From an uncultured Tateyamaria sp. (lineage in GTDB: Bacteria; Pseudomonadota; Alphaproteobacteria; Rhodobacterales; Rhodobacteraceae): 64,000 nt of DNA. The stretch lies in contig NZ_CANNDN010000003.1 in NCBI RefSeq assembly GCF_947503465.1, positions 186,001 to 250,000 of the forward strand, given 5' to 3'. The translations under genes and the position numbers were made by a program. Shown one piece after another: positions 7,620 to 15,244 of the stretch. The notes beneath the pieces were generated by a model, which saw only the letters and a list, made by a program, of their open reading frames with translations, was not told the origin of the DNA and ran no database searches. Within the stretch, counting starts at the first letter, position 1. Each line of letters begins with the position of its first letter.

Positions 7620-9226
7620 GCTACTCCTCCAAACGGGACGCCCGATATGTCGGACATGTCTTTCTTCCAGGTGGTCAGGTCATCTGCGTTGAACTTGGAC
7701 AGGTGGTCGTGGCCGCAGGCGCGGGCCATGACCTGCATCAGTTCGGTGCTGGCTTCGAAGAAGTTGGCCAGTTGGCGGGCCGATTTTTCGACGACCAGCC
7801 GGTTCACAAGATGCGGTTTCTGGCTGGCGATGCCGACGGGGCAGTTGTTGGTGTGGCAGGCGCGCATGGCGATGCAGCCGATGGCCTGCATGGCAGAGTT
7901 CGACAGCGCAATGGCGTCGGCCCCCAATGCCAGCGCCTTGATGAAGTCCGCCGGTTTGCGCAGCCCACCGGTGATGACCAGCGACACGTCGTGCCGGTCG
8001 AGCCGGTCGAGATGCGCGCGGGCGCGGGCCAGTGCGGGGATCGTGGGCACGCTGATATTGTCGCGGAAGATGATCGGGGCCGCGCCCGTGCCGCCACCGC
8101 GCCCGTCCAGGATGATGTAATCGACGCCGACCTTGAGGGCCGCGTCGATGTCCTTTTCGATATGCTGCGCCGACAGCTTGTAGCCGATGGGGATACCGCC
8201 GGTCCTGTCGCGCACCTCGTCCGCGAAGTCCTTGATCTGCGCGGGGTCCGTCCAGTCGGGAAAGCGCGCCGGGGAAATGGCGTCTTGCCCTTCCTCCAGC
8301 CCGCGCACTTCGGCGATTTTGCCGTGCACCTTGTTGCCGGGCAGGTGGCCGCCGGTGCCCGTCTTGGCCCCTTGCCCCCCCTTGAAGTGGAAGGCCTGGC
8401 ACTTTTGCACCTTGTCCCACGAGAACCCGAACCGGGCCGACGCGAGTTCGTAGAAGTAGCGCGAATTGGCCTCTTGTTCCTCGGGCAGCATCCCGCCTTC
8501 GCCAGAGCAGATACCGGTTCCGGCCAATTCCGCGCCGCGCGCCAACGCCAGCTTGGCAGGTTCCGACAGCGCGCCATAGGACATGTCAGAGACAAAGAGC
8601 GGGATATCGAGGCGCAAGGGTTTTTGCGCGTTTGGTCCGATCACCACATCGGTGCCAACCGGGTCATCGTCCAGCAGCGGGGGCTTGTGCAGCTGCGCGG
8701 TCAGCAGTTGGATGTCGTCCCAATCGGGCAATTGAACCCGAGGCACGCCCATGGCGTCCACCTTGCCATGATGGCCGGTTTTGGACAGGCCATCGCGGGC
8801 GTATTGCTGGATCAGACCGGTATAGGGTTCTTCCTCGGTCCCGTGGGACGTGTCGGCATAAAGGCCCAAATACGCATCGCGATTGAACGGCTGCGGGTTG
8901 GCGTGACCCCATGCATTGATTTCGTGCGCGTCGACGCAGATATCGTCACCCTCGACCCAGCATTTGAACTTGGGCAGCGCTTCGTCATTGGCGTATTCGC
9001 TGACCCCACTGTGCAGACGGTAGTCCCAATCGTGCACGCCGCATATCAAGTTATTGCCACGAACAAATCCGTCGGACATGAGCGCACCCCGGTGCAGGCA
9101 ACGGCCGTAGAAGACGGAGATGTCGTCATCAAATCTGACAACGACCAGATCGACCTCCCCCACGATGGCATAGGCAGGGCTTCGGTCGGGCAGCGCCGAA
9201 AGCTGCGCCACGATTTCTTTTTGCAT
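7616..9226 (-). CDS. Rieske [2Fe-2S]-FMN glutamate-synthase-type fusion
   Basis: A 536-residue protein. Residues 1-100 form a Rieske domain with C43-x-H45 and C62-x2-H65 (RCLHRG and CGVHDWD). The rest is the central/FMN domain of glutamate synthase (Glu_synthase family), including SDMSYGALSEPAKLALARG, GTGICSGEGGMLPEE and KGGQGAKTG. The [3Fe-4S] motif C451-x5-C457-x4-C462 is intact. There is no glutaminase domain, so ammonia or another amine donor must come from elsewhere, or the reaction is not glutamate synthesis. ATG at 9226 (after GGAAGA) is preferred over an in-frame GTG at 9238. It lies 79 bp downstream of the TetR gene on the same strand and overlaps the TPP-fusion gene. Confidence 0.88.
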   Translation of the reverse strand: MQKEIVAQLSALPDRSPAYAIVGEVDLVVVRFDDDISVFYGRCLHRGALMSDGFVRGNNLICGVHDWDYRLHSGVSEYANDEALPKFKCWVEGDDICVDAHEINAWGHANPQPFNRDAYLGLYADTSHGTEEEPYTGLIQQYARDGLSKTGHHGKVDAMGVPRVQLPDWDDIQLLTAQLHKPPLLDDDPVGTDVVIGPNAQKPLRLDIPLFVSDMSYGALSEPAKLALARGAELAGTGICSGEGGMLPEEQEANSRYFYELASARFGFSWDKVQKCQAFHFKGGQGAKTGTGGHLPGNKVHGKIAEVRGLEEGQDAISPARFPDWTDPAQIKDFADEVRDRTGGIPIGYKLSAQHIEKDIDAALKVGVDYIILDGRGGGTGAAPIIFRDNISVPTIPALARARAHLDRLDRHDVSLVITGGLRKPADFIKALALGADAIALSNSAMQAIGCIAMRACHTNNCPVGIASQKPHLVNRLVVEKSARQLANFFEASTELMQVMARACGHDHLSKFNADDLTTWKKDMSDISGVPFGGVA

Positions 9227-9245
9227 AGGGTCTTCCACTGTCGTC

Positions 9246-9263
9246 TGTCAGATCAGGCTGACA
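9246..9263. promoter_or_regulatory. Inverted repeat upstream of the Rieske operon
   Basis: TGTCAG (9246-9251) and CTGACA (9258-9263) are perfect 6-bp arms around ATCAGG. The longer word CTGTCAGAT at 9245-9253 recurs at 9303-9311, at the end of the TetR gene. The site sits 20-37 bp before the start of the Rieske-GltS gene and is a candidate operator for the adjacent TetR protein. Confidence 0.4.
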
Positions 9264-9305
9264 TATACATCCGTGAAAAGCACCTCACAATTTTCGCCAG
9301 ACCTG

Positions 9306-9866
9306 TCAGATGACGCGGGCGACCAGCGATTGGATCGCCGCTTCGAACCGGGTGGCATCCCTGGCGGCGCGCGCCATGATCTGCGCCCCTTCCACCTGCG
9401 CCATGGCCGCGCTCGCCTCTGCGCGCGGGTCGGTGACGTGCCGCAGGCTGCCATCGGCTTGCGCAAGCCGGAACACGGGTTCCAGCCATGCGGTCACGTC
9501 GCGGTGGAATGCGGCCAGTTCCGCGCGTGCGGCGTCGGGCAGCGCCCTTTGCGTGACGGACAGCGCCACGCACAGACACAGGCTGCGCCCGCCATCCGAC
9601 GCTGCGCGGTAAAGGTCCAGAAACGCAAGCACCCGTGCCCCCGCCGTCGGCTCGGCCTGCGATATCCCGTGTAGCTTTTCCAGAAAGACACCCCGATACC
9701 GCGCAATCAGGGCAAGCGACAGATCGGCCTTTGCCGGAAAGTGGTAGTGCACCGACGCCTTGCGAATCTCTGTGCTGAGGGCGAGGTCCGCAAAGCTGAA
9801 ACCGTCGAACCCGCGCGTGCGCGCCAACGTCTCGGCATGGTCCAGCAATCGGGTTTGTGTGTCCAT
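9306..9866 (-). CDS. TetR/AcrR-family transcriptional regulator
   Basis: A 186-residue TetR-family protein. The N-terminal helix-turn-helix is clear: LLDHAETLARTRGFDGFSFADLA, then the recognition stretch IRKASVHYHFPAKADL at about residues 32-47. The C-terminal ligand domain is divergent, as usual, so the inducer cannot be predicted. It lies upstream of the two Rieske fusion genes on the same strand and diverges from a cupin gene across a 128-bp region with palindromes. It most likely controls itself, the cupin gene and possibly the Rieske pair. Confidence 0.9.
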   Translation of the reverse strand: MDTQTRLLDHAETLARTRGFDGFSFADLALSTEIRKASVHYHFPAKADLSLALIARYRGVFLEKLHGISQAEPTAGARVLAFLDLYRAASDGGRSLCLCVALSVTQRALPDAARAELAAFHRDVTAWLEPVFRLAQADGSLRHVTDPRAEASAAMAQVEGAQIMARAARDATRFEAAIQSLVARVI

Positions 9867-9958
9867 TTGTCTATCTTTTGGTCGGGTTCAAAAAATGTCT
9901 ATTTTGCGTATTTCTAGAAAAGAGATAGGCATTTCCCTTGCGTTTGCAACAAGAATAT

Positions 9959-9972
9959 CTACCTTATGGTAG
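9959..9972. promoter_or_regulatory. Palindrome in the TetR-cupin promoter region
   Basis: CTACC-TTAT-GGTAG is a perfect palindrome with 5-bp arms and a 4-nt centre, ending 22 bp before the cupin ATG. A second palindrome, TTTCTAGAAA, lies at 9911-9920 within a longer imperfect CTAT...ATAG repeat. The position between divergent genes, one of them a TetR regulator, is the usual place for an autoregulatory operator. Binding is inferred only. Confidence 0.5.
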
Positions 9973-9994
9973 GTAATCACATCGGAGGACGACA

Positions 9995-10678
9995 ATGGAA
10001 CTGAATGCGGACTTCACCCGGACCGTGCGCGTTCTGAACGCAGACAACCCGTGGCGGGCGTCGCCCTCTGCCGGTGTGGACCGCAAGATGCTGGATCGGA
10101 TCGGGGATGAAGTGGCCCGCGCGACGACCATTGTGCGGTTTGCACCCGGCAGCGCATTTGCCCCGCATACCCATGACGGGGGCGAAGAATACATCGTTCT
10201 GGAGGGCGTATTTCAGGACGAGGCGGGGGATTTCCCCGTCGGCACCTATGTCCGCAACCCGCCCACGTCCCGCCATACACCAAGGTCCGAGCCGGGCGCG
10301 ACGATCTTTGTGAAGTTGTGGCAATTCGATCCGGACGACCGGCAGCATGTGCGGGTCGACATGAATACGGTGGCCACGGCACCGGATGCCGACAGGCCCG
10401 GTGTTGAAACGGCGACGCTGTTCGAGGATGCGCACGAACATGTGGCGCTGGAGGTCTGGGCCGCGGGCACCGCCAGCACCCTGACCGCGCCGGATGGGGC
10501 CGAGGTGCTGGTGATGGAGGGCAATCTGCATCACGACGGCGCGGCATTGGGCCCGCGTGACTGGGTGCGCCTGTCACCGGGCGACGTGGCCGACATGACC
10601 GCTGGTCCGGATGGCGCGCGCCTTTGGACAAAACGCGGGCATCTAAAGACGCTGCTCAAACCCAACGGAATTAAATAG
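9995..10678 (+). CDS. ChrR-like bicupin protein
   Basis: A 227-residue cytosolic protein with two cupin halves. The first shows metal-binding motif 1 (PHTHDGGEEYIVLEG, about residues 52-66) and a motif 2 (DFPVGTYVRNPPTSRHTP). The second half (residues about 130-225) is weaker. It is closest to the ChrR/anti-ECF-sigma cupin domain but lacks the N-terminal zinc anti-sigma domain, and no sigma factor gene is adjacent. A metal-dependent small-molecule enzyme or sensor role is therefore as likely. The ATG follows GGAGGACGAC, a strong ribosome binding site. It is divergent from the TetR gene. Confidence 0.82.
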   Translation: MELNADFTRTVRVLNADNPWRASPSAGVDRKMLDRIGDEVARATTIVRFAPGSAFAPHTHDGGEEYIVLEGVFQDEAGDFPVGTYVRNPPTSRHTPRSEPGATIFVKLWQFDPDDRQHVRVDMNTVATAPDADRPGVETATLFEDAHEHVALEVWAAGTASTLTAPDGAEVLVMEGNLHHDGAALGPRDWVRLSPGDVADMTAGPDGARLWTKRGHLKTLLKPNGIK

Positions 10679-10755
10679 GCCACCACATGAGGCGCGTTGA
10701 CTGCCAGGCAATATGAGTGCTACCAATACTGAAGTCACCAAAAAGGTTAAATATC

Positions 10756-11913
10756 GTGCGGCATGCCAATTTTCTCTTCACCTTAATACTTGCCGTAGTC
10801 TTACTCAATGGAATATTTGGCTTACAATCGCCTAGTCGTGCTGAGACTATTTCCTATCTTAACTCTGGAAGCATGCTCGGGCTATTTAAAAAACGTCCCC
10901 ACGATGGAAGATTGATCCCGGCAACTATGTTTTCAAGCAAGCCGAAAGTGCCTGACGACTACGAGTTTGCGCAAAATGTTGTTCCAAATAACTTTGTTGC
11001 GTTCAAGATATCTGGAGACGGTCTTAATCCTGCTCGCTTCCAAAAGCTGGACCTAACACTGCTACGCAAAGAGGGCTCATCGAAAACATTTGAGAACGAA
11101 GAGTTTTCCAGCATCCAGTTTATTCGAAACTCGAATAATTTGTTCGACAAAACGAATGGCGATATTTTGTACATTGTACAAGCTGTGCATAGAACCAGCG
11201 GCAATGCTTACTACTTTATCGGTTCCGTTCGGACGCCAGATTCTGTTCAGGATGTAACGACCAGAGGTGAAGTTCAAGAATTCACATTCTTCAAAATTAA
11301 CAGTCGCATGATGCGTACCTTCGAAAAACGTGTTCGCTTTAACTGGAGTGAGTACATTTCGTCGTTGAGTTATGGCCGTATAGCCAACCCGCGTATCTTT
11401 TTCGATGGCGACGATTCGGAACAACCCGTTTCATTTATTCACGGCACTACACCTATGGAAATCAATACACGGCTTTCCGAACGACTAGATGGTGTCTCGG
11501 CAGGGGGTGGCTATCTATTTCAGGGAGAGGAAAGCGTACTGGAAGAAATGGCCCGTCCTGACATTACCGACCAGATCACGCGCCCAATATGTAGCTATCT
11601 GTCCACTGGCGTTGCATCACTCGTTGCGGCAGGCGGAGCGGAAGTTTTCATCGCCGACGATGGGAGCTGCAATTTCCGGTCTTGGGTGGGGTCGCTGGAA
11701 GTACAAGCATTTGACCTAAGTGACATGGCTTGCCGTCCCGGTAGTTGCGAATTCTCACTGTATATTTCCTGTGCTTCCCAAGGAGCGCCTTTGCTTGAGG
11801 CATGTGGGAACATGAAGGATGACTTTCTGAGAGAATTTGGACCCGAAAGCCGCTTGCGAGCATCAGTAAAATTCACACTGAGAGGTGAAATAGAGGCTTT
11901 CTACCGGCATTGA
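10756..11913 (+). CDS. Secreted protein of unknown function
   Basis: I do not recognise this protein. From the GTG at 10756 it is 385 residues and begins with a convincing signal peptide: MRHANF, a hydrophobic core FTLILAVVLLNGIFGL, and cleavage likely after SPSRA. An in-frame GTG at 10717 would add 13 residues before the signal and is less likely. The mature part is mixed alpha/beta with Cys pairs near the C-terminus (CRPGSCEFSLYISCAS and LEACG), suggesting disulfides and a periplasmic or secreted location. The gene is visibly more A+T-rich than its neighbours and lacks their codon bias, a sign of horizontal acquisition. No operon partner is apparent. Confidence 0.75.
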   Translation: MRHANFLFTLILAVVLLNGIFGLQSPSRAETISYLNSGSMLGLFKKRPHDGRLIPATMFSSKPKVPDDYEFAQNVVPNNFVAFKISGDGLNPARFQKLDLTLLRKEGSSKTFENEEFSSIQFIRNSNNLFDKTNGDILYIVQAVHRTSGNAYYFIGSVRTPDSVQDVTTRGEVQEFTFFKINSRMMRTFEKRVRFNWSEYISSLSYGRIANPRIFFDGDDSEQPVSFIHGTTPMEINTRLSERLDGVSAGGGYLFQGEESVLEEMARPDITDQITRPICSYLSTGVASLVAAGGAEVFIADDGSCNFRSWVGSLEVQAFDLSDMACRPGSCEFSLYISCASQGAPLLEACGNMKDDFLREFGPESRLRASVKFTLRGEIEAFYRH

Positions 11914-11923
11914 CTAGCGCCGA

Positions 11924-13216
11924 TCAAAGGCGCAAGTCGCTGTCGCCCGGGTCAAACACCGCCTTCATGTCGAACAGAACGCCCTGATCCGTCAGAAGCG
12001 CACGCAAGCGTTCCGCCCCCTGGGCGACGAAGGCGTCATGCGGCACGGCAAGGATCACCGCCTCGTACGCTGCTTTGTCCGGCACGTCGTCCAGCAACGC
12101 GATCCCGTATTCGCGGCGCACCTCTTCGGCAGAGGCCCAGGGATCGTGGATATCGACCTGCAGGCCGTAGCCTTGCAATTCGCCAATCATGTCCACGACC
12201 TTGGTGTTGCGAATGTCGGCGCAGTTCTGCTTGAACGTGATGCCAAGGATCAGGGCACGCCCGCCATGCACCTGTGCCTGCGCGCGGATCATGGCCTTGA
12301 CCAACAGCGATGCCGCGTGCTGCGCCATGCCGTCGTTGATCTCGCGTGCCATGCGGATGATGTCGGGGATGTGGCCCGCCGAAATCGACTTGTCGATCAG
12401 GTAGTAAGGATCGACCCCGATACAGTGCCCACCCACAAGGCCCGGCGTGTAGCGGTTGAAATTCCACTTGGTATCCGCCGCATCCAGCACCGCCGCCGTA
12501 TCAATACCCAGATGCGAGAAGATGATCGACAATTCGTTGATCAGCGCGATGTTCACATCCCGCTGCGTGTTCTCGATCACCTTGGCCGCTTCGGCCACGC
12601 GGATCGTCGGGGCCAGGTGGGTGCCCGCGGTGATGATGGTGCCATAGAGCGCGTCAATCGCCTGCCCTGCCTCGGGGGTCGAGCCCGACGTCACCTTGAT
12701 GATCCTGGGCAGCGGGCGGTCCTTGTCGCCGGGGTTGATCCGCTCGGGGCTGTAGCCTGCGTAGAAGTCGATGTTGCGCGTCAGGCACGACACCTCTTCG
12801 ACCAGCGGCAGGCAGTCCTCTTCGGTTGCGCCGGGGTAAACCGTACTTTCGAAGATGACGATGTCGCCGCGCTTGATGACCTTGCCCACGGTGCGAGAGG
12901 CCGCGAGCAACGGGTCAAGGTTGGGTTGTCGGTGGCTGTCGATCGGGGTGGGGACCGCAACGATATAGACGTTGCAATCGGCGATGTCCGCCAGTTGCGC
13001 GGTATAGCGCAGATGTGTCGCCGCGCTCAGGTCCTCGATCTCTCCGGTGCTGTCCGTGCCTGCGGTCAGCGCCGCGATCCGCTTTTCGTTCAGGTCAAAG
13101 CCGATGGTGGGGCGCTGCTTGCCGAACTCGAACGCGAGCGGAAGGCCGACATAGCCCAGCCCGATCACGGCCACGCGCATGTCGTCAAGGGTCGGCAGGG
13201 GGGCTTGGGTCATCAT
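11924..13216 (-). CDS. UDP-N-acetylhexosamine 6-dehydrogenase (TviB/WbpA-like)
   Basis: A 430-residue UDP-glucose/GDP-mannose dehydrogenase-family protein. It has the Rossmann motif VIGLGYVGLPLAFEFG at residues 17-32, the catalytic cysteine in GLVGGHCIGVDPYYL (about 254-268), and a C-terminal UDP-binding domain. The sequence is of the TviB/VipA type that oxidises UDP-GlcNAc or UDP-GalNAc to the uronic acid for capsule or O-antigen. No epimerase, glycosyltransferase or polysaccharide export gene lies beside it, so it is an orphan here. Its 3' end converges on the A+T-rich secreted-protein gene. Confidence 0.9.
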   Translation of the reverse strand: MMTQAPLPTLDDMRVAVIGLGYVGLPLAFEFGKQRPTIGFDLNEKRIAALTAGTDSTGEIEDLSAATHLRYTAQLADIADCNVYIVAVPTPIDSHRQPNLDPLLAASRTVGKVIKRGDIVIFESTVYPGATEEDCLPLVEEVSCLTRNIDFYAGYSPERINPGDKDRPLPRIIKVTSGSTPEAGQAIDALYGTIITAGTHLAPTIRVAEAAKVIENTQRDVNIALINELSIIFSHLGIDTAAVLDAADTKWNFNRYTPGLVGGHCIGVDPYYLIDKSISAGHIPDIIRMAREINDGMAQHAASLLVKAMIRAQAQVHGGRALILGITFKQNCADIRNTKVVDMIGELQGYGLQVDIHDPWASAEEVRREYGIALLDDVPDKAAYEAVILAVPHDAFVAQGAERLRALLTDQGVLFDMKAVFDPGDSDLRL

Positions 13217-13278
13217 GTGCGCCTTTGTCTTGCGATGCCTTGCCTAGCGGCGAGACACCCGCGACGCAATATGGGGTG

Positions 13279-13303
13279 GCCCGCGCCTGTGTCAGGTGCG
13301 GGC
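13279..13303 (-). terminator. Hairpin after the sugar-isomerase gene
   Basis: GCCCGC (13279-13284) pairs with GCGGGC (13298-13303), and CCTG with CAGG inside, separated by one imperfect position, around a TGT loop. It begins about 15 bp past the stop of the minus-strand isomerase gene and before tviB. There is no U-tract. Confidence 0.45.
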
Positions 13304-13318
13304 ACGTTCGGGTGAACC

Positions 13319-14185
13319 TCAGGGGCCGAAAATCGTCTTGAACGTGTCGATGCACGCCCGGAACCCCGCCTCGAAGTCACCATTTCCGGGGTGGTACACG
13401 GATTCGAAACTGATCACGCCGTCATAGCCATCCGCCCGCAAGGCGTCTGCCATGGGCTGAAACAGGGGGCCAAGCTGGCCCGTGCCCATTTTCCGCACTT
13501 CGAGCGTGGCGCGCGGTGTATCCACCTTCACATCCTTGATGTGCACATGGCCGAGATAGCCGTCCCGGACCGCGTCGTAGCCGTCGGGGAAGGCCAATTC
13601 GTGGCACCAGCAATTGTTGGCCGGATCCCACAACACCTTGAGCGCGTCCTTGGCATCCAATTCGTCGATCAGCCTTGCCGCTGTGTAGTTGGAATTGACC
13701 ATGGTGCCGTTGCCCGTCTCGACCACCAGCGTGATCCCTTCGGCCCGGGCCAGTTCCACGGCCGGGGCAATCATCGGAGCCATCGTGTCCCACGCGCCAT
13801 GTGCGACATTCCACGTCTCAGCCCCGTTTCGACCCCACAGGATCTGCTCTTTCTTCTGGGTCATGATGCGCACCAATGGGCTGCCCACGACATGCGCCAT
13901 GTCGATCACCCGTTTCAATGCATCCATATGCTGCGTATGCAGCGCGTCGCCCGGTCGGTTGGCCGATGTTGTCCCGGCAAAGATGTGGCGGGACAGGCAG
14001 GACACGGGCTTGCCCCGATCCCGCAACAGCCTGTCGATCCCGCGGATGTCCTGCGCTGAGTGGTCGCCCACTTCGGTGTCACCGACGAATTGCAATTCGG
14101 CATAGGTCAGGTCGAATTCGTCCATCACATCAACGGCATGGGCCAAGTCGCGGCTGATGCCGTCGCAAATCACACCCAGTTTCAT
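13319..14185 (-). CDS. Sugar phosphate isomerase/epimerase (TIM barrel)
   Basis: A 288-residue xylose-isomerase-like TIM-barrel protein (AP endonuclease family 2 fold), cytosolic and metal-dependent. Visible metal-site candidates are VVETGNG (Glu, about residue 155), WDPANNCWCHE (Asp/His, about 188), GHVHIKDVK (His, about 213) and ISFESVY (Glu, about 263). The family includes hydroxypyruvate isomerase, 3-epimerases and the OtnI 2-oxotetronate isomerase. Its start overlaps the stop of the LtnD-like dehydrogenase gene by 4 nt, so a dehydrogenase-isomerase pair acting on a short sugar acid is reasonable. Exact substrate unknown. Confidence 0.85.
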   Translation of the reverse strand: MKLGVICDGISRDLAHAVDVMDEFDLTYAELQFVGDTEVGDHSAQDIRGIDRLLRDRGKPVSCLSRHIFAGTTSANRPGDALHTQHMDALKRVIDMAHVVGSPLVRIMTQKKEQILWGRNGAETWNVAHGAWDTMAPMIAPAVELARAEGITLVVETGNGTMVNSNYTAARLIDELDAKDALKVLWDPANNCWCHELAFPDGYDAVRDGYLGHVHIKDVKVDTPRATLEVRKMGTGQLGPLFQPMADALRADGYDGVISFESVYHPGNGDFEAGFRACIDTFKTIFGP

Positions 14186-15093
14186 CGCGTCATCCTGGCG
14201 CCGTTGCGGTGCAACTCTGCCCCCACGATGTCTTCGATCACGCGGGTGCAGGCCCAGTTGTCGCCGTCAGGATAGCGCGTGCGGCCTGCGTGAAAGACCT
14301 GCATCGCAGACGCCGCCGTATGGAGCGGCACGCCAAGCTCTTCGCCCAGCGCCATGGAGATGGTCAGGTCCTTGTGCATGGTGTTGATGTGGCTGCCGGT
14401 GCCGTCGAATTGCCGGTCGATGATCTTTTCCAACGCGTTGTTGACCACACCGCACCCGGCGGAAGAGGTGGAAAACACGTCCAGAATGACCTGCCCCGGC
14501 ACACCGGCCTTGGCCGCCAATGCGGCCGCCTCGAACGTGGCCGAGAATTGCGCGCCGATCAACGATTGCAGGCATGCCTTGACGGTCTGGCCGTCGCCGG
14601 GCGTGTCGCCCACGCGGTGGATGCTGGCCGACACCGCCTCCATCACCGGGCGGGCCTGCGCCAGTGCAGCATCGGACCCGGCGGCCATCATGGTCAGTGT
14701 CCCGCCTTGGGCGCCGGGAAAACCACCCGAAACGGGGCTGTCGATCAGGTGCAGACCGGTGCCGTCCAGCGCGACCCCGATGGCGCGCGCCTCGGCCGGT
14801 TTGATCGTGGCCGTTAGCAGTATGATCCCGCCGGGCGCCATCGTCTCTGCCAGTCCACCGGTGCCCAGAATAACCTCTTGCGCCTCGGTCCCTTTCATCA
14901 CCATGACAAAGACGGCTTCGGCATTGCGCCCGACCTGCGCAACATCTGTTGCCGCATGCCCACCCATATCGACAAAGGCACTTTGCCTGTGGGCAAGCAG
15001 GTCGATGCCCCAGGTTTCAAATCCATGTGCGATCAGGTTCCTGGCCAGCCCACTGCCCATATCGCCCAATCCAATCACACCAACTGACGTCAT
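14182..15093 (-). CDS. L-threonate dehydrogenase-like NAD(P) oxidoreductase
   Basis: A 303-residue member of the 3-hydroxyisobutyrate dehydrogenase (beta-hydroxyacid) family. The Rossmann motif VGVIGLGDMGSGLARNL is at residues 4-20, the substrate loop DSPVSGG at about 118-124, and the catalytic lysine in GQTVKACLQSL at about 171. It resembles L-threonate dehydrogenase LtnD. Translation starts at an ATG with GGAGGA upstream. It heads a two-gene minus-strand unit with the TIM-barrel isomerase, separate from the Gfo/Idh operon by 150 bp holding a hairpin. Confidence 0.86.
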   Translation of the reverse strand: MTSVGVIGLGDMGSGLARNLIAHGFETWGIDLLAHRQSAFVDMGGHAATDVAQVGRNAEAVFVMVMKGTEAQEVILGTGGLAETMAPGGIILLTATIKPAEARAIGVALDGTGLHLIDSPVSGGFPGAQGGTLTMMAAGSDAALAQARPVMEAVSASIHRVGDTPGDGQTVKACLQSLIGAQFSATFEAAALAAKAGVPGQVILDVFSTSSAGCGVVNNALEKIIDRQFDGTGSHINTMHKDLTISMALGEELGVPLHTAASAMQVFHAGRTRYPDGDNWACTRVIEDIVGAELHRNGARMTR

Positions 15094-15185
15094 CAGCGGG
15101 TCCTCCGTTTCAGGTTTTCAGGATGGGGTTTCACATCGGGCGCGGATGCCGGGCAGGTCCAGAAGACACCCCCTGCCCTAGCGCG

Positions 15186-15203
15186 GCGCAGCCCAGGCTG
15201 CGC
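15186..15203 (-). terminator. Hairpin between two minus-strand sugar-acid operons
   Basis: GCGCAGCC (15186-15193) and GGCTGCGC (15196-15203) pair perfectly over 8 bp with a 2-nt centre; flanking GCGC words extend the stem. It lies after the stop of the four-gene Gfo/Idh-uxuA operon and before the LtnD-like gene. No U-tract follows, so termination is inferred from position. Confidence 0.45.
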
Positions 15204-15244
15204 GCGGTCACGCTAGCACAGGTTTGGGCGGGCGCGAGCGTTTT

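Noticed and set aside
5646-9226. Possibility that the two Rieske fusions are assembly artefacts or a split single gene
   Set aside because: Both proteins are continuous without frameshift, each has complete and distinct Rieske ligands, and the 4-nt overlap with an internal SD is a natural arrangement.
9995-10678. Cupin gene as an anti-sigma factor (ChrR)
   Set aside because: The zinc-binding anti-sigma N-terminal domain is absent and no sigma factor gene is adjacent, so only the cupin fold is claimed.
15186-15203. Strong rho-independent terminator
   Set aside because: The stem is perfect but no T-run follows on either strand; kept only as a lower-confidence hairpin.
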